A stretch of 64,000 bases of DNA from Raphanus sativus (lineage: Eukaryota; Streptophyta; Magnoliopsida; Brassicales; Brassicaceae). The stretch is from NCBI RefSeq assembly GCF_000801105.2, contig NC_079515.1:33255407-33319406 (forward strand), read 5' to 3'. The position numbers were made by a program, and so were the translations under genes. How positions within the stretch are numbered: position 1 is the stretch's first letter; every line of letters starts with the position of its first letter. The notes below the pieces were generated by a model that did not search any database, was not told where the DNA came from, and was given only the letters and a program-made list of their open reading frames with translations. This document shows positions 29,905-40,165 of the stretch, one piece after another.

Positions 29905-31829
29905 ATGAATCTCTCTCCGGTAACAACCTCCCTTCTTCTCCTCGCTCTCCTCTCGCCGTCTCTTCTATCTATCTCCGGCGATTCAACCACCATCGATGAT
30001 GAATCTCCGCCGACTGTATGCATCATCGGAAGCGGGATCGGAGGCTCATCCGTCGCTCACTTCCTCCGCAACTACTCTGCATCCACGGGATTGTCTCGAG
30101 CCCGGATCCTGATGTTCGAGCGTCACGAGAGAGTCGGCGGGCGCATGAGGACCGTCACCGTCTCCGGCGATACGTTCGAGGCCGGCGGTTCGATTCTCCA
30201 CCCGAAAAACTACCACGCTCGGGACTACGTGAAGAGGTTCAATCTGACGGTTCGATCGCCGACGGCGATCGAAGATTCTTCCGCCGTGGGAATCTGGGAT
30301 GGGAAGAGGTTCGTCTTCAAGACTTTCGGCTCGAGTATACCGTTTGTGGATAGGATCGTCTCTTGGTTGAATGACGTGTACATGTTTGTTCGTTACGGAT
30401 TCTCACTGTTGAGAATGAGTAACTTCGTTGAGGTAATTATGAGATTATATTGATTTAGGCGGGTGTCTAAACCGGTTTTTTTAGCGCTTAGGCCGATTTT
30501 GGTTTGGTTTAGGTCCGGTTTGCCACCTATTTTTAAGAACAATGGTGTTAACTGTTAACTGATGATGTACATTGATTGGTGGATGTAGAATATGATTGAT
30601 AACTTCTTGAAGTACTATGAAAGCCTAGAGTCAAGACCTGTCTTCGACAGTGTTGAAGGGATGCTTAAATGGTCAGGCTTGTACAATCTCACTAAGGTCA
30701 CTCTACAGGAGAAGTTATCCGAAGCTCAGCTATCTCCTTTATTAGTCAACGAGCTTGTTACCGTTAAGTGTTCATTCTCTCTGGACTCATTTATAATCTC
30801 GTACTTGCGACATGGTTCCTCTGTTCACAAAAATTTCAAAAAAAATTTCAGGTTATTACAAGGATTAACTATGGGCAGAGTGTACTTATCAGTGGACTAG
30901 CAGGTGCAGTGTCTTTGGCTGGTTCAGGTGGAGGTTTATGGTCTGTTGAAGGTGGGAACTGGCAGATGGCTGAGAAGCTGATTAAGCACTCGGATGTTAC
31001 CTTACACCTGGAGGAGCAAATCGAATCCGTTTCACACCTCGGTAACTACTACGAGCTGAAGTCCACAAAAGGGAACAGCTTTGAGTGTGACGTCACCGTA
31101 GTTTCCACACCATTAGACGAGGTGGATATTCAGTTCTCACCCGCCATCTCGATTCCCAAGAGGGAGTTACAGCACACACACGCGACATTCGTGAGGGGGC
31201 TTTTGAACCCTGTAAGTGTGTCAATAATCACTGTGGAGTTGTGGATGATTTTGTTTGCCTCTGCAGTTAATTATTTGATGGTTTACTTCTGAATAAAGGG
31301 ATATTTTGGGATGAAATCGGTTTCGGATGTTCCAGCTTTGGTGGGAACTCTTGAAGATCCTCTAATCCCATTCTCATCCATCTCGATACTTAGGAAGTAT
31401 AGTGCAACAGATATGACATACAAGATATTTACACGACAAGCAGCATCAGATTCATTGCTTGATGAGCTCTTCAGGTAATACAACACAGCTCGTGTCACAT
31501 TAATAAGTAATAACTTTGATCTCTTCAGTTTCGTTATACTTTACCTTTTCATTTCCTGAAACAGTCAGAGAACCGAAACTGTTCGCATAGACTGGGGTGC
31601 ATATCCAAAGTACCACGCGCCTGAAGTTTTTGCACCGTTCATATTAGATGATCATCATTTGTACTATGTGAATGCTTTTGAAAACGCGGCTAGCACGATG
31701 GAGACAAGTGCAGTGGCTGGTGAGAATATGGCGAGGCTCATAATTTCCAGATTCAGGACAAAAGAATCATCATCACCACCTTCGTCCGACACAAGAAGCT
31801 GTGGTTCTGGTCTTCACTCAGACTTGTGA
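29905..31829 (+). CDS. FCLY: Farnesylcysteine lyase (prenylcysteine oxidase)
   Basis: Five exons: 29905-30432, 30589-30762, 30852-31211, 31299-31474, 31565-31829. They join to exactly 500 aa. Residues 1-25 form a hydrophobic signal peptide (SLLLLALLSPSLLS). A dinucleotide-binding motif IIGSGIGGSS (residues about 43-52) and FERHERVGGRM mark the FAD fold of prenylcysteine oxidases. The rest is the conserved oxidase/lyase domain (for example VLISGLAGAVSLAGSGGG). It converts farnesylcysteine to farnesal and cysteine with oxygen and yields hydrogen peroxide, recycling prenylated-protein remnants in an endomembrane compartment. Loss in Arabidopsis raises ABA sensitivity. A pair of GGCCCA motifs lies upstream at 29723-29755. 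All splice sites used are GT-AG. Convergent with the acetyltransferase relic. Confidence 0.96.
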
Positions 31830-32108
31830 ACAAACTTATCAGCTACGCGTGAACAAGGTTTTTGACTGTGCTCTTTGAAGAATATTATGCTTTGATGTAT
31901 ATATAAAGAAACCATAAAGCTGTAAAAACTGTAAACTGTGCGTTGTTTGTTTTCAGTTATTGATTGAGACCATTATCATGAAGTTTATAAAAAGTTGTGA
32001 AAACAGAAAAGATGACGGGTGGGAAACAAGGACTTACATTTATTCAAATTTCAGAGATATACAAGTCATATGTTTTGTTATTCCATGTCAAAAGTTGTTA
32101 GCTCCACA

Positions 32109-33130
32109 CTACATATCACATAGAATCAATCTATACATCACAGGGTTGTTCCATCTCGCCGATCCCGTTGGGCTTGACTCCCCTGGCTCTTCTCTTTCCT
32201 TCAGAAAGCACATTACAGTACCAACAAAATCAAACAATCCATGTCTCAGAAGTTCCAACCTCTCAGAACTTTCCATAACCGAGAAGCCAAACTTCAGTCC
32301 AAGTTGCCACATCCTTTGCCAAAGCCGGTAAGACCAATCTACGAACTCACCATTACAGACATTTTGCTTCTCCAACTCATCCATAAGTACTCTACACATC
32401 CCACTTCTCCTGTCATTACACTCTCTAGTCAGTGTCGCCAACAAAGGGATCTCAGCTACATCTTTGCCAATTCTCATTGCCACCACGGTGATAGGCTTAT
32501 TGTGCCTCTCAATGGAAACCGTGTAAAGCCTGCGTCCCACACCAAATGAGTCTTTGCTGAATATCAATTCCTCAACAAGGTCTCTCCCAGAGAAATGGTC
32601 TGGCTGTAGGCTTAAATGGCTTATGAAGCATCTCAACAGCAGAATCTAGCTGTAACACATCGTCATTAGGAACTCTCACCAAATTCCAGACCAAACTTTC
32701 GTCGCCTACTTATGCAATCTTAGTTCCTTAGAGTTTCTGAAGCGCTGAAAAGACTCTGCTGCATTATTCACTACAGAACCATGGTCTACACAAATCAAGA
32801 AAAAGCTCGGGTGGTAGAAGACATTTTTGGTGGCGTCTTCTACGGCGTTGCTCACAAGTCAACAACATGCTGGTTCCTGGTTCTCCTTTTGTTGAGATCT
32901 CGGATCCAATCATTCACAAGCAGTAACTAAAGAGTTAAACCACTTGCCCTCGGGAGATTTGTAGCGCATCTCTCGTGACGTCCCTTTGGGAACATGAGCG
33001 AAACGCCAACCAAGAGCAGAGAGATGCTTCTTCGCCTTCAACGAGAAATGGTGAGTTCCTTTCGTCTTCGTCTTTCCTTCTTCTATGATGGACAGCCATT
33101 TCCAGAGTGATCATGGGTTGCTTTCCGCTT
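32109..33130 (-). pseudogene. Broken PHD/GNAT-type acyl-CoA N-acyltransferase (At5g63900 slot)
   Basis: Minus-strand fragments match the plant family that joins PHD fingers to a GNAT acetyltransferase (IDM1-like). Near 32935-33050 is AKKHLSALGWRFAHVP followed by SREMRYKSPEGKWFNS, then a stop after LVTACE. Near 32600-32690, PNDDVLQLDSAVEMLHKPF is out of frame with the next block, SGRDLVEELIFSKDSFGVG. The acetyl-CoA region EIPLLATLTRE and RRSGMCRVLMDELEKQ is in one frame. The expected RRLVLPALAKDVATWT (32297-32343) sits in a different frame, after which KFGFSVMESSERLELLRH returns to the first. At least four lesions are therefore visible. No PHD finger was found. A non-functional relic is the simplest reading; very unusual splicing is less likely. 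Confidence 0.8.
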
Positions 33131-33150
33131 CTACAGTGATGAATTGACAT

Positions 33151-34663
33151 GAATCATCCATCTTCGTTAGAATCTTTCCAAGAACATTTACGTATGATAG
33201 TTCTTTTTTTACTATGTAGGGTTTATGAGACGTCTCCGTTCATAGGGTTTATTTATATGTTGAGAACAAATGAATATTTTCATTACATTTACATTCGCTT
33301 TTTATATCTTCATTACATTTACATTCGCTTTTTATAGTTTCCATTTTCACTTCAGTTATTTTGCATGAGATATATATATATATATAGCATGGTCAAAAGA
33401 ATCGGAACCAAAGAACCGAACCAGAACCTAAACAATCTACATATTACATTAAAAGATATGGAATATGTCAAATTTCACAAAAGTTACCAGAATAAATTAA
33501 TACATATATCACCTGAAAACAATTACAAATTGTTTTAGCTAAAAAATTTAGTCTGAAGAGATCCTTCATGCAAAATAAAAGTGAATAAATATATGTCAAA
33601 GAAGATATACCTTCTCAAAAAGAGGCCACAAATTAATCTAGCTATCACAATCTTTATTGGTAAATGCCTCTTGCAATATGGCGAAATTTTCTAGTGATTC
33701 ATTTTGTTGTAGTTCCATTTTAGACTACTTCAACACAATAGAATACATATATAGTGCAGAAAAAGTAAAAAGAGATGAATTTTTTTCATAAATTAAAACC
33801 AAGACAACAAAAGAATCTAAATATCTATGAACTATGAATACTAACTTGTTCTTCGAGATGTGTTTCTTTTAGGATAGTGTAGAATTTGTTCTTCACAAGA
33901 ACTTGAATACAATTATTATAAAAAAATGATTTAAATATTGTTTAAACAAACACTGCAAATATTGCGCTTCAGTGATGAGAATAGAAGCATCATTGGCATG
34001 TGTATTAGCTTGGATAAGTTTTGCAAAGGCCTAATGTTTATTTTGCATATTTACTTTTTCCTGAATCTTCCATTCTTGTCGTCTTTCAACTTCATGAAAT
34101 CTCTCACGTATTTATGTATCATTGATCATTTACACCTACAATAACAATATTAAACTTTAATATATCACTCAGCTCTCATCATTATTGTTTCTCACTCAAG
34201 TCTTACATATGATATAATCCATATAGCTATAGGTGTATTCGTTTAATCAATGATAAAACTAAGTAACTTATTTACCTCATAACAAACAATACTTTTGTGC
34301 TCGGCTCAGATATTATACTCAGTTCGTTTGAAAATGTGAAATGTTTAAGATATAAGGTATGTTCAACTTTTAAGATAATTTTTAAATTTAAATTTTTATA
34401 GATTATTTTAACTTGTTGGATTAATTTTAATTTATAGGTGATAAGTAAAACAATTTTTTTTTAATATGGTATTGTTCAAACAAGAGAATACTCTTGTGAT
34501 GGGCTTTACTGTCACTCGGCCCAATAAGAAGCCTTTCTTTGATGTAAAAAGCGGTAGAGAGAGAGAGAAAGAGAACAAGCCACGTGTAATAATCAAGTCA
34601 ACCGTCTCCTTTCCTATTCGCCGGCGACACACACACTCTATTTGAGCGAACCCGGTGGTGAAA
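33151..34663. other. AT-rich spacer upstream of HDH
   Basis: No gene supported. Contains a 28-bp tandem duplication (cattacatttacattcgct motif, about 33280-33338), a (TA)n tract at about 33370-33387 and, close to HDH, GGCCCA at 34518-34523 and a GA-rich leader at about 34556-34576. Site II-like and GA motifs probably belong to the HDH promoter. Confidence 0.6.
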
Positions 34664-37253
34664 ATGTCATTCGATCTATCTCGTCTCTCCCTCACCTCCT
34701 CGCCTCGTCTCTCGTTTCTCACTCACACCGCTACTAAGAAAGGTAAGAATCTCATGAGAATTGGATGTATGGGGTTTGTCTCAGATTCTAGATTCTTTCG
34801 ACTCTGATGATGATGATCCAAATGTTCCGTCTTTGCTCAATTGCTCCTTCACAGGATTCGTTAGGTGTTCGATGAAGTCGTACAGATTATCTGAACTTAG
34901 TTTCTCTCAAGTTGAAAACTTGAAGGCACGCCCTCGCATTGACTTCTCTTCCATTTTCACCACTGTAAAGCTTTCTCCTTTCTTCTTCTTCTCATTGCTC
35001 GAGCATTTTCCCACTTCTCTTATCCGTATGACGTGAGCTTGTTTGCTATTAGGTTAACCCAATCATCGATGCTGTTCGTAGCAAAGGAGATACTGCTGTC
35101 AAAGAGTAAGTTACTCTGAGTTTTTTATATTTGAAGTATTTTAGATGGAAACCAATTTAAGCTTTGCTTCTCTTTCAGGTACACTGAGAGATTTGACAAA
35201 GTCCAGCTCACTAAAGTGGTGGAAGATGTGTCCGAGCTTCCTATTCCCGAGGTAGTGGATTGACAAACGTTTACATACGAATGCTCTATTTCATGTGTGT
35301 AGTAAATGAGGTTACTTTCTGTCGTTTGTATTCAGCTCGACCCCGCAGTTAAAGAAGCGTTTGATGTTGCGTATGACAACATTTATGCCTTTCACTTGGC
35401 CCAAAAGTCAACCGAGAAAAGCGTTGAGAATATGAAAGTAAGTCGGTTTGGTAAACCTGTTGGCTACTTAAAGTCTTCTTCGCACTGATCTTCACTCGCT
35501 CGTTTCGTTTTTCTTAGGGTGTCAGGTGTAAAAGGGTGTCGAGATCTATCGGTTCTGTAGGTCTTTATGTGCCTGGTGGAACAGCTGTTTTGCCATCCAC
35601 TGCTTTGATGCTTGCAATTGTAAGCTCTTTTTACTTTTTCTCATTCTTCTTGTAGTTCTTCAATAACATGGTCTTTGTTTTTTCTTTCTAATTTCTTCTC
35701 TCAGCCTGCTCAGATTGCTGGATGTAAAACAGTTGTCCTCGCAACTCCACCAACTAAGGAAGGAAGCATTTGTAAGGTAGCACTCTAGCTGTTTTTCTTT
35801 TCCTGGGGATATTCAAACATTACTCACCCTTTTTTTTCATCTATCTTGTTCCTGAGCTGATGAGTTTGTTTTGTTGTTGATGCAGGAGGTGCTGTATTGT
35901 GCCAAGAGGGCTGGTGTAACCCACATCCTTAAAGCTGGTGGAGCGCAGGTGTGCTTATGTTAGCCTTTTCGTATATGTTTTCATGCTGTCTATATTTTTC
36001 AGATTTTGAGAATTTCCATTTTTTCCTTTGCAGGCTATAGCTGCCATGGCCTGGGGGACAGATTCTTGTCCTAAGGTATAAATAGGGTTTTATAATATGC
36101 CTCAGTAGCGTGTGTCAAACATTTTCCAGCCAACCACACATGAACATGCTTTGGTTGTTATTGGCAGGTTGAGAAGATTTTTGGTCCTGGGAATCAGTAT
36201 GTTACCGCTGCTAAGATGATTCTTCAAGTAACGTTCCTCTATTACTTTTTGGTCCTAACTTGTTTAGACTACTACTCTTTATCATTATGAAAATCAGAAA
36301 CAAAAAAAAGGAGATTATGAATCCTATTGATCGAAATTTTTCCTCTCATATTGTTTTTGTTTTTCTTGCTTCAGAACAGCGAGGCAATGGTTTCGATTGA
36401 TATGCCTGCTGGCCCTTCAGAAGTTCTAGTAATCGCTGATGAACATGCTAGTCCAGTTTACATTGCAGCCGACTTGCTTTCTCAGGTATTCCTCTCTCGC
36501 TGGCCATAAAAATGAAAGCTACAATTTAATCTTTCAGTGTGTAGCCGCCCAAGGTTTAACACATCAGGATGAGTTTGTGTCGGCTTTATAACGTGGAACT
36601 TCTTTTTGGGTTGAGTTACCTGCAGGCTGAGCATGGTCCAGATAGTCAGGTTGTTCTTGTTGTTGTAGGCGACGGTGTAAATCTCAAAGCCATCGAAGAA
36701 GAAATTGCCAAACAATGCAAAAGCCTTCCTAGAGGAGAGTTTGCTTCGAAAGCTCTAAGTCACAGCTTCACAGTATTCGCTCGAGATATGATTGAGGTAC
36801 CCTCTCTTTTACTGTCACACCTACTATTACTAACTTAAAAACAGCATATGTAAGATCACCATTTGTTTCTTAATCCTCCAGGCAATAACTTTCTCAAACC
36901 TGTATGCACCTGAACACTTGATCATCAATGTCAAAGACGCTGAGAAATGGGAGGGGCTGATAGAGAACGCAGGTTCAGTTTTCATAGGGCCGTGGACTCC
37001 AGAGAGTGTTGGTGATTACGCGAGCGGGACAAACCACGTTCTTCCAACGTACGGGTATGCGAGGATGTACAGTGGCGTCTCCCTAGACTCTTTCCTGAAG
37101 TACATGACTGTACAATCCTTGACAGAAGAAGGTCTGCGTAACCTTGGTCCGTATGTGGCCACTATGGCTGAAATTGAAGGTCTAGATGCACACAAGAGAG
37201 CCGTCACTCTCAGACTCAAGGATATTGAAGCCAAGCAGTCCCAAACAAAGTGA
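34664..37253 (+). CDS. HDH: Histidinol dehydrogenase, chloroplastic
   Basis: Last step of histidine synthesis: NAD-dependent four-electron oxidation of L-histidinol to L-histidine (EC 1.1.1.23) in plastids. Thirteen exons: 34664-34742, 34855-34964, 35053-35105, 35179-35251, 35336-35437, 35518-35619, 35705-35776, 35886-35948, 36034-36075, 36168-36227, 36375-36485, 36626-36796, 36882-37253. They join to 469 aa without a break. The Ser/Leu/Arg-rich start ([19 protein letters not shown]) is a plastid transit peptide. Family motifs: [45 protein letters not shown] (zinc-site Gln and His), the [13 protein letters not shown] segment seen as [16 protein letters not shown], and [10 protein letters not shown]. 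All splice sites are GT-AG. Convergent with VPS20, 278 bp between stops. Confidence 0.97.
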
Positions 37254-37531
37254 ATGAATGCCTGTTTTCATATTCAAACGAGTTGAAATTTGTTTAAAGT
37301 GTTTGAAGATATAATAATAAGAATAATGTAAGAGATGTTGTTACACTCTTTATCATAATCTGGATTTTCTTTCAGTATTGAAATTTGAATCCTTTCACAC
37401 AGTGGGATCCCACAAATCTTTGTTCTTTACAACAAGAGACTTAAAGATTGTACAGTAAAACTTCAAGAGCATTAAAAGAGAAGTGCTAAAAGAATGATAT
37501 AATCTCGTTTTGTTGACTAGTTTCTTCTAGC

Positions 37532-38900
37532 TCAAGCTGGCAAAGGTTCTTCGAGAACTACAGAGGGCAAGGAACAGACCAAACAAAACATGTCAGGGAT
37601 TAGTATTCGCAAATCTAAAAACACCATCTCAGGGATTAGTATTCGCAAATCTAAAAACACCATCACAAGGAAAAGAAGAATAAAGGAAAGACCTTTTCTC
37701 TTTGTGGCTGATTCAGCTGGTGTGATTTCAGCATTGGAAGCGATGGGTTTTCTCGTTGGCACATCTGGAAGATCTATCTTCTCAGATTCTTGGGGCTCCG
37801 TTGTAGGCACATCAGGCATCTCATCAACAGCAAGCTTTAAACAAACATACATCATCATGAATCTATCTCTCTCCCTATATGAAAGATGATAATAAACAAG
37901 TGTGTTTCTCATTTGACCACCGAAACATACCTGACTTTCTAGGTTGTCAAATTCTGCTAATATCTCTTCTTCATCCTCTGCTGATAGTTTCTCTCCCAAA
38001 ATAGCATTCAACTCCTAATATCCATAACATGTCAAAAGTCAGAATCTTTGACAACATGATAATACTATACATTGTGAAAAGAGGAGACTACAAACGCAGC
38101 ACAACAAACGATAGATACAAACAAAAACTATCAAGTTTGGACTCACATCTTGATAGGCTTTAGCATCAGCGGTATCATCCATAAGCTTTTGAACATCATC
38201 AAGATCCACTTCGCTTTGAATGGCTTTAATAGCACTGCTACCCTGCTTTAAGCTCTCAAACACGGCCTTTTGCTTGCTCGTAAGTTCAATATCTGCCAAC
38301 TGAGTCACACGAAAAGTTTGAGCTATATGTCCTTGACAAAAGCCACATCAAATGCATCAAAAAGAGACGAGTTACTTGCTGTTCAACATTAAGGAGAGAG
38401 AAAGAAAAGTTTACTTACTTGCTGTTCAACATTGATGACCCATTGATCAACTTGCTTCAACAAGTCTTCTTGCGTCCGTTTCTTCCTCAGTGCTAACAAA
38501 GCCCTCTCCTTTCTATTTTCTCGGATTAAGTCTCTTGCAGCTTGCTTCTCAGCTTCTATTACTTTCTCAAGCTAATTAGAGAAAAATGGAATCAGCCAAA
38601 AACTCAAAAAAGCTTGAGCCTTTGTTTTACTACTAACAATCAAAAACCAGAGGCATATATCTAAACTCTAATTCACTGTTCCTTAAGACTTTGGGAGATT
38701 CTAATGAAACCAAGACCACAATGGTTTTAACCTATTTGATCTAAGTTTCCAAAATTAAAACAAAAAAAAGGAGCTAAGATTGGGATGGAATCGAAAACCT
38801 GCTGCTGGTATTGGCCGAGCTTGCGTCTCTGGGTTTTGAGAGAGAGAATGGCTCGATCAACGTCCGTGATCTGTGGTTTCTTCACGAACATATTCCCCAT
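37532..38900 (-). CDS. VPS20.1: ESCRT-III subunit VPS20 (charged multivesicular body protein 6)
   Basis: Nucleates ESCRT-III assembly on endosomes for sorting into multivesicular bodies. Six exons: 38799-38900, 38419-38571, 38147-38299, 37931-38014, 37693-37834, 37532-37557. They join to 219 aa, the same as Arabidopsis. It begins MGNMFVKKP with a myristoylatable Gly2, as in the CHMP6 family. A basic, coiled-coil Snf7 core follows ([31 protein letters not shown]), then an acidic C-terminus ([16 protein letters not shown]) and a MIM2-like proline-rich region with repeated LPDVPT-like blocks ([18 protein letters not shown]). It ends LEEPLPA. The ATG at 38900 was chosen over an upstream Met because it yields the conserved MGN start. 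The last intron carries a 36-bp tandem duplication. Confidence 0.95.
37593..37664. repeat. 36-bp tandem duplication in the last VPS20 intron
   Basis: Two adjacent identical 36-bp copies (37593-37628 and 37629-37664) of a unit beginning tcagggattagtattcgcaa. It lies wholly inside the intron and does not touch the splice sites. Confidence 0.95.
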
Positions 38901-39035
38901 CTTTCTTCCCTTTTTGCAATCCAACTATAAAAGCAAGATATCAAAAGATTCCGATGAACAGAAAGAGAGAGATTGATTAGTCTCCGAAGAACGAGGCCGA
39001 TTTCTCAATCAAGTCCTCCACAATCTCTCGTCTCG

Positions 39036-39060
39036 TCTCTCTCTCTCTCTCTCTCTCTCT
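39036..39060. repeat. (CT)n tract upstream of VPS20
   Basis: Pure TC repeat of 25 nt about 135 bp upstream of the VPS20 ATG, in the likely 5' leader or promoter (GA-rich on the coding strand). Confidence 0.8.
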
Positions 39061-39491
39061 GCGCTTTTCAGTTGATCAATAACAGAAGAAACCAAAGAGA
39101 AAAGCCAGAACCGGATCCATAAAATCTAAATCGAACCGATTTAGATGGTTTGGTTTGACCGATAATTAAAAATCGAACCGAAGTTATTATACAGAACGCG
39201 TGATACGGCGAGAGGAGCGCGGGACCGCAAACGCAGGTGCAGCGTCCCGGCCAGGTCGGTTAGCTTCTAAAAGAAACCGATCGGTTTTGGTGAATTTAAA
39301 TCCTTTGGCTGGTTTAACGCTTCAAGGTTAACGCTTTAGCTGGACTTAGGATATACCTAATCTCCACACTAATCACGGCGACAATCCAAACAGAGTGGTG
39401 AGTGTCTCTCTGTTCCAACGTTGGACTTTCGTTTAGGTTTTAGTGGGATAGTTTTAGAGTCCGTACATTCATTGATTTGAGGTTTCAACTA

Positions 39492-40165
39492 ATGATGACA
39501 GAGGAGCTGATAAAGTTGGTTAAGGATGCCTCACAGAACACGGCCATTGATGGGACTGTTACTTTTCACAGGAATAAACGCGGTTCTGGTGCAGACCATT
39601 ACTCCAGTTTATGACTTTGTCTGCTTCTTGCCTTACTGGGAGAGACGGGTATGTACGTCTTAGAGTAAACTTTAGAGACATATACAATAGGAGAAATAAT
39701 TTGTGCTAAAGTAGTTATATAATATTTTCTTGGTATAATTGTTCATCTCCAAGTAACATCGAAATGTGTATTACTTTCTCTTCACTTTACGTTCTTGTGG
39801 CTGAGAAATTGTTTTCTATTTACTAAATCTTGAGGACTATAGATCAGATCTAACTAGCATTAGCATTGATTTGCTTTGGCTGCATTATCAATTAATATAT
39901 GTGGTTCTTACTAAAAGATAGTAATAAGATGTGGTTGATGCTAGCTATCTTATTTAGGGCTATTTCTGCACTTTGAATCATTGATTGCAATTGCTGTTTA
40001 CCCTTTATCGATTTTATCACGGACTACTGAACTCAACTAATAAGGTATCATTTATTTTGTCTAAAGAGACAACGAATCCGGCAGGAGCTTCAAGCATCTT
40101 CATTCTCAGTTGGCACATACTCAACACATAAAGCTACTAGTACTACTCAAGCATCTGCTAGATGA
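39492..40165 (+). pseudogene. Small two-exon gene, apparently frameshifted
   Basis: Exon A (39492-39648) starts MMTEELIKLVKDASQNTAID and exon B (40067-40165) encodes RQRIRQELQASSSFSVG... to a stop. They are separated by a clean intron, CGG/gtatgt to aaag/AGACAA. The exon A frame hits a stop at about 39608. Two-thirds of exon A downstream of position 39566 instead reads well in another frame: GINAVLVQTITPVYDFVCFL, then PYWERR, which joins exon B in phase. Exon A is 157 nt; a 2-nt loss near 39566 (or 1-nt gain) would explain this. The original product would be about 85 aa. I do not recognise the family. It could also be a sequence error over a live gene. Confidence 0.5.

Noticed and set aside
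32935..33150. 71-codon minus-strand open frame starting MSIHHC
   Set aside because: A different frame from the conserved SREMRYKSPEGKW block of the decayed acetyltransferase; not a separate gene.
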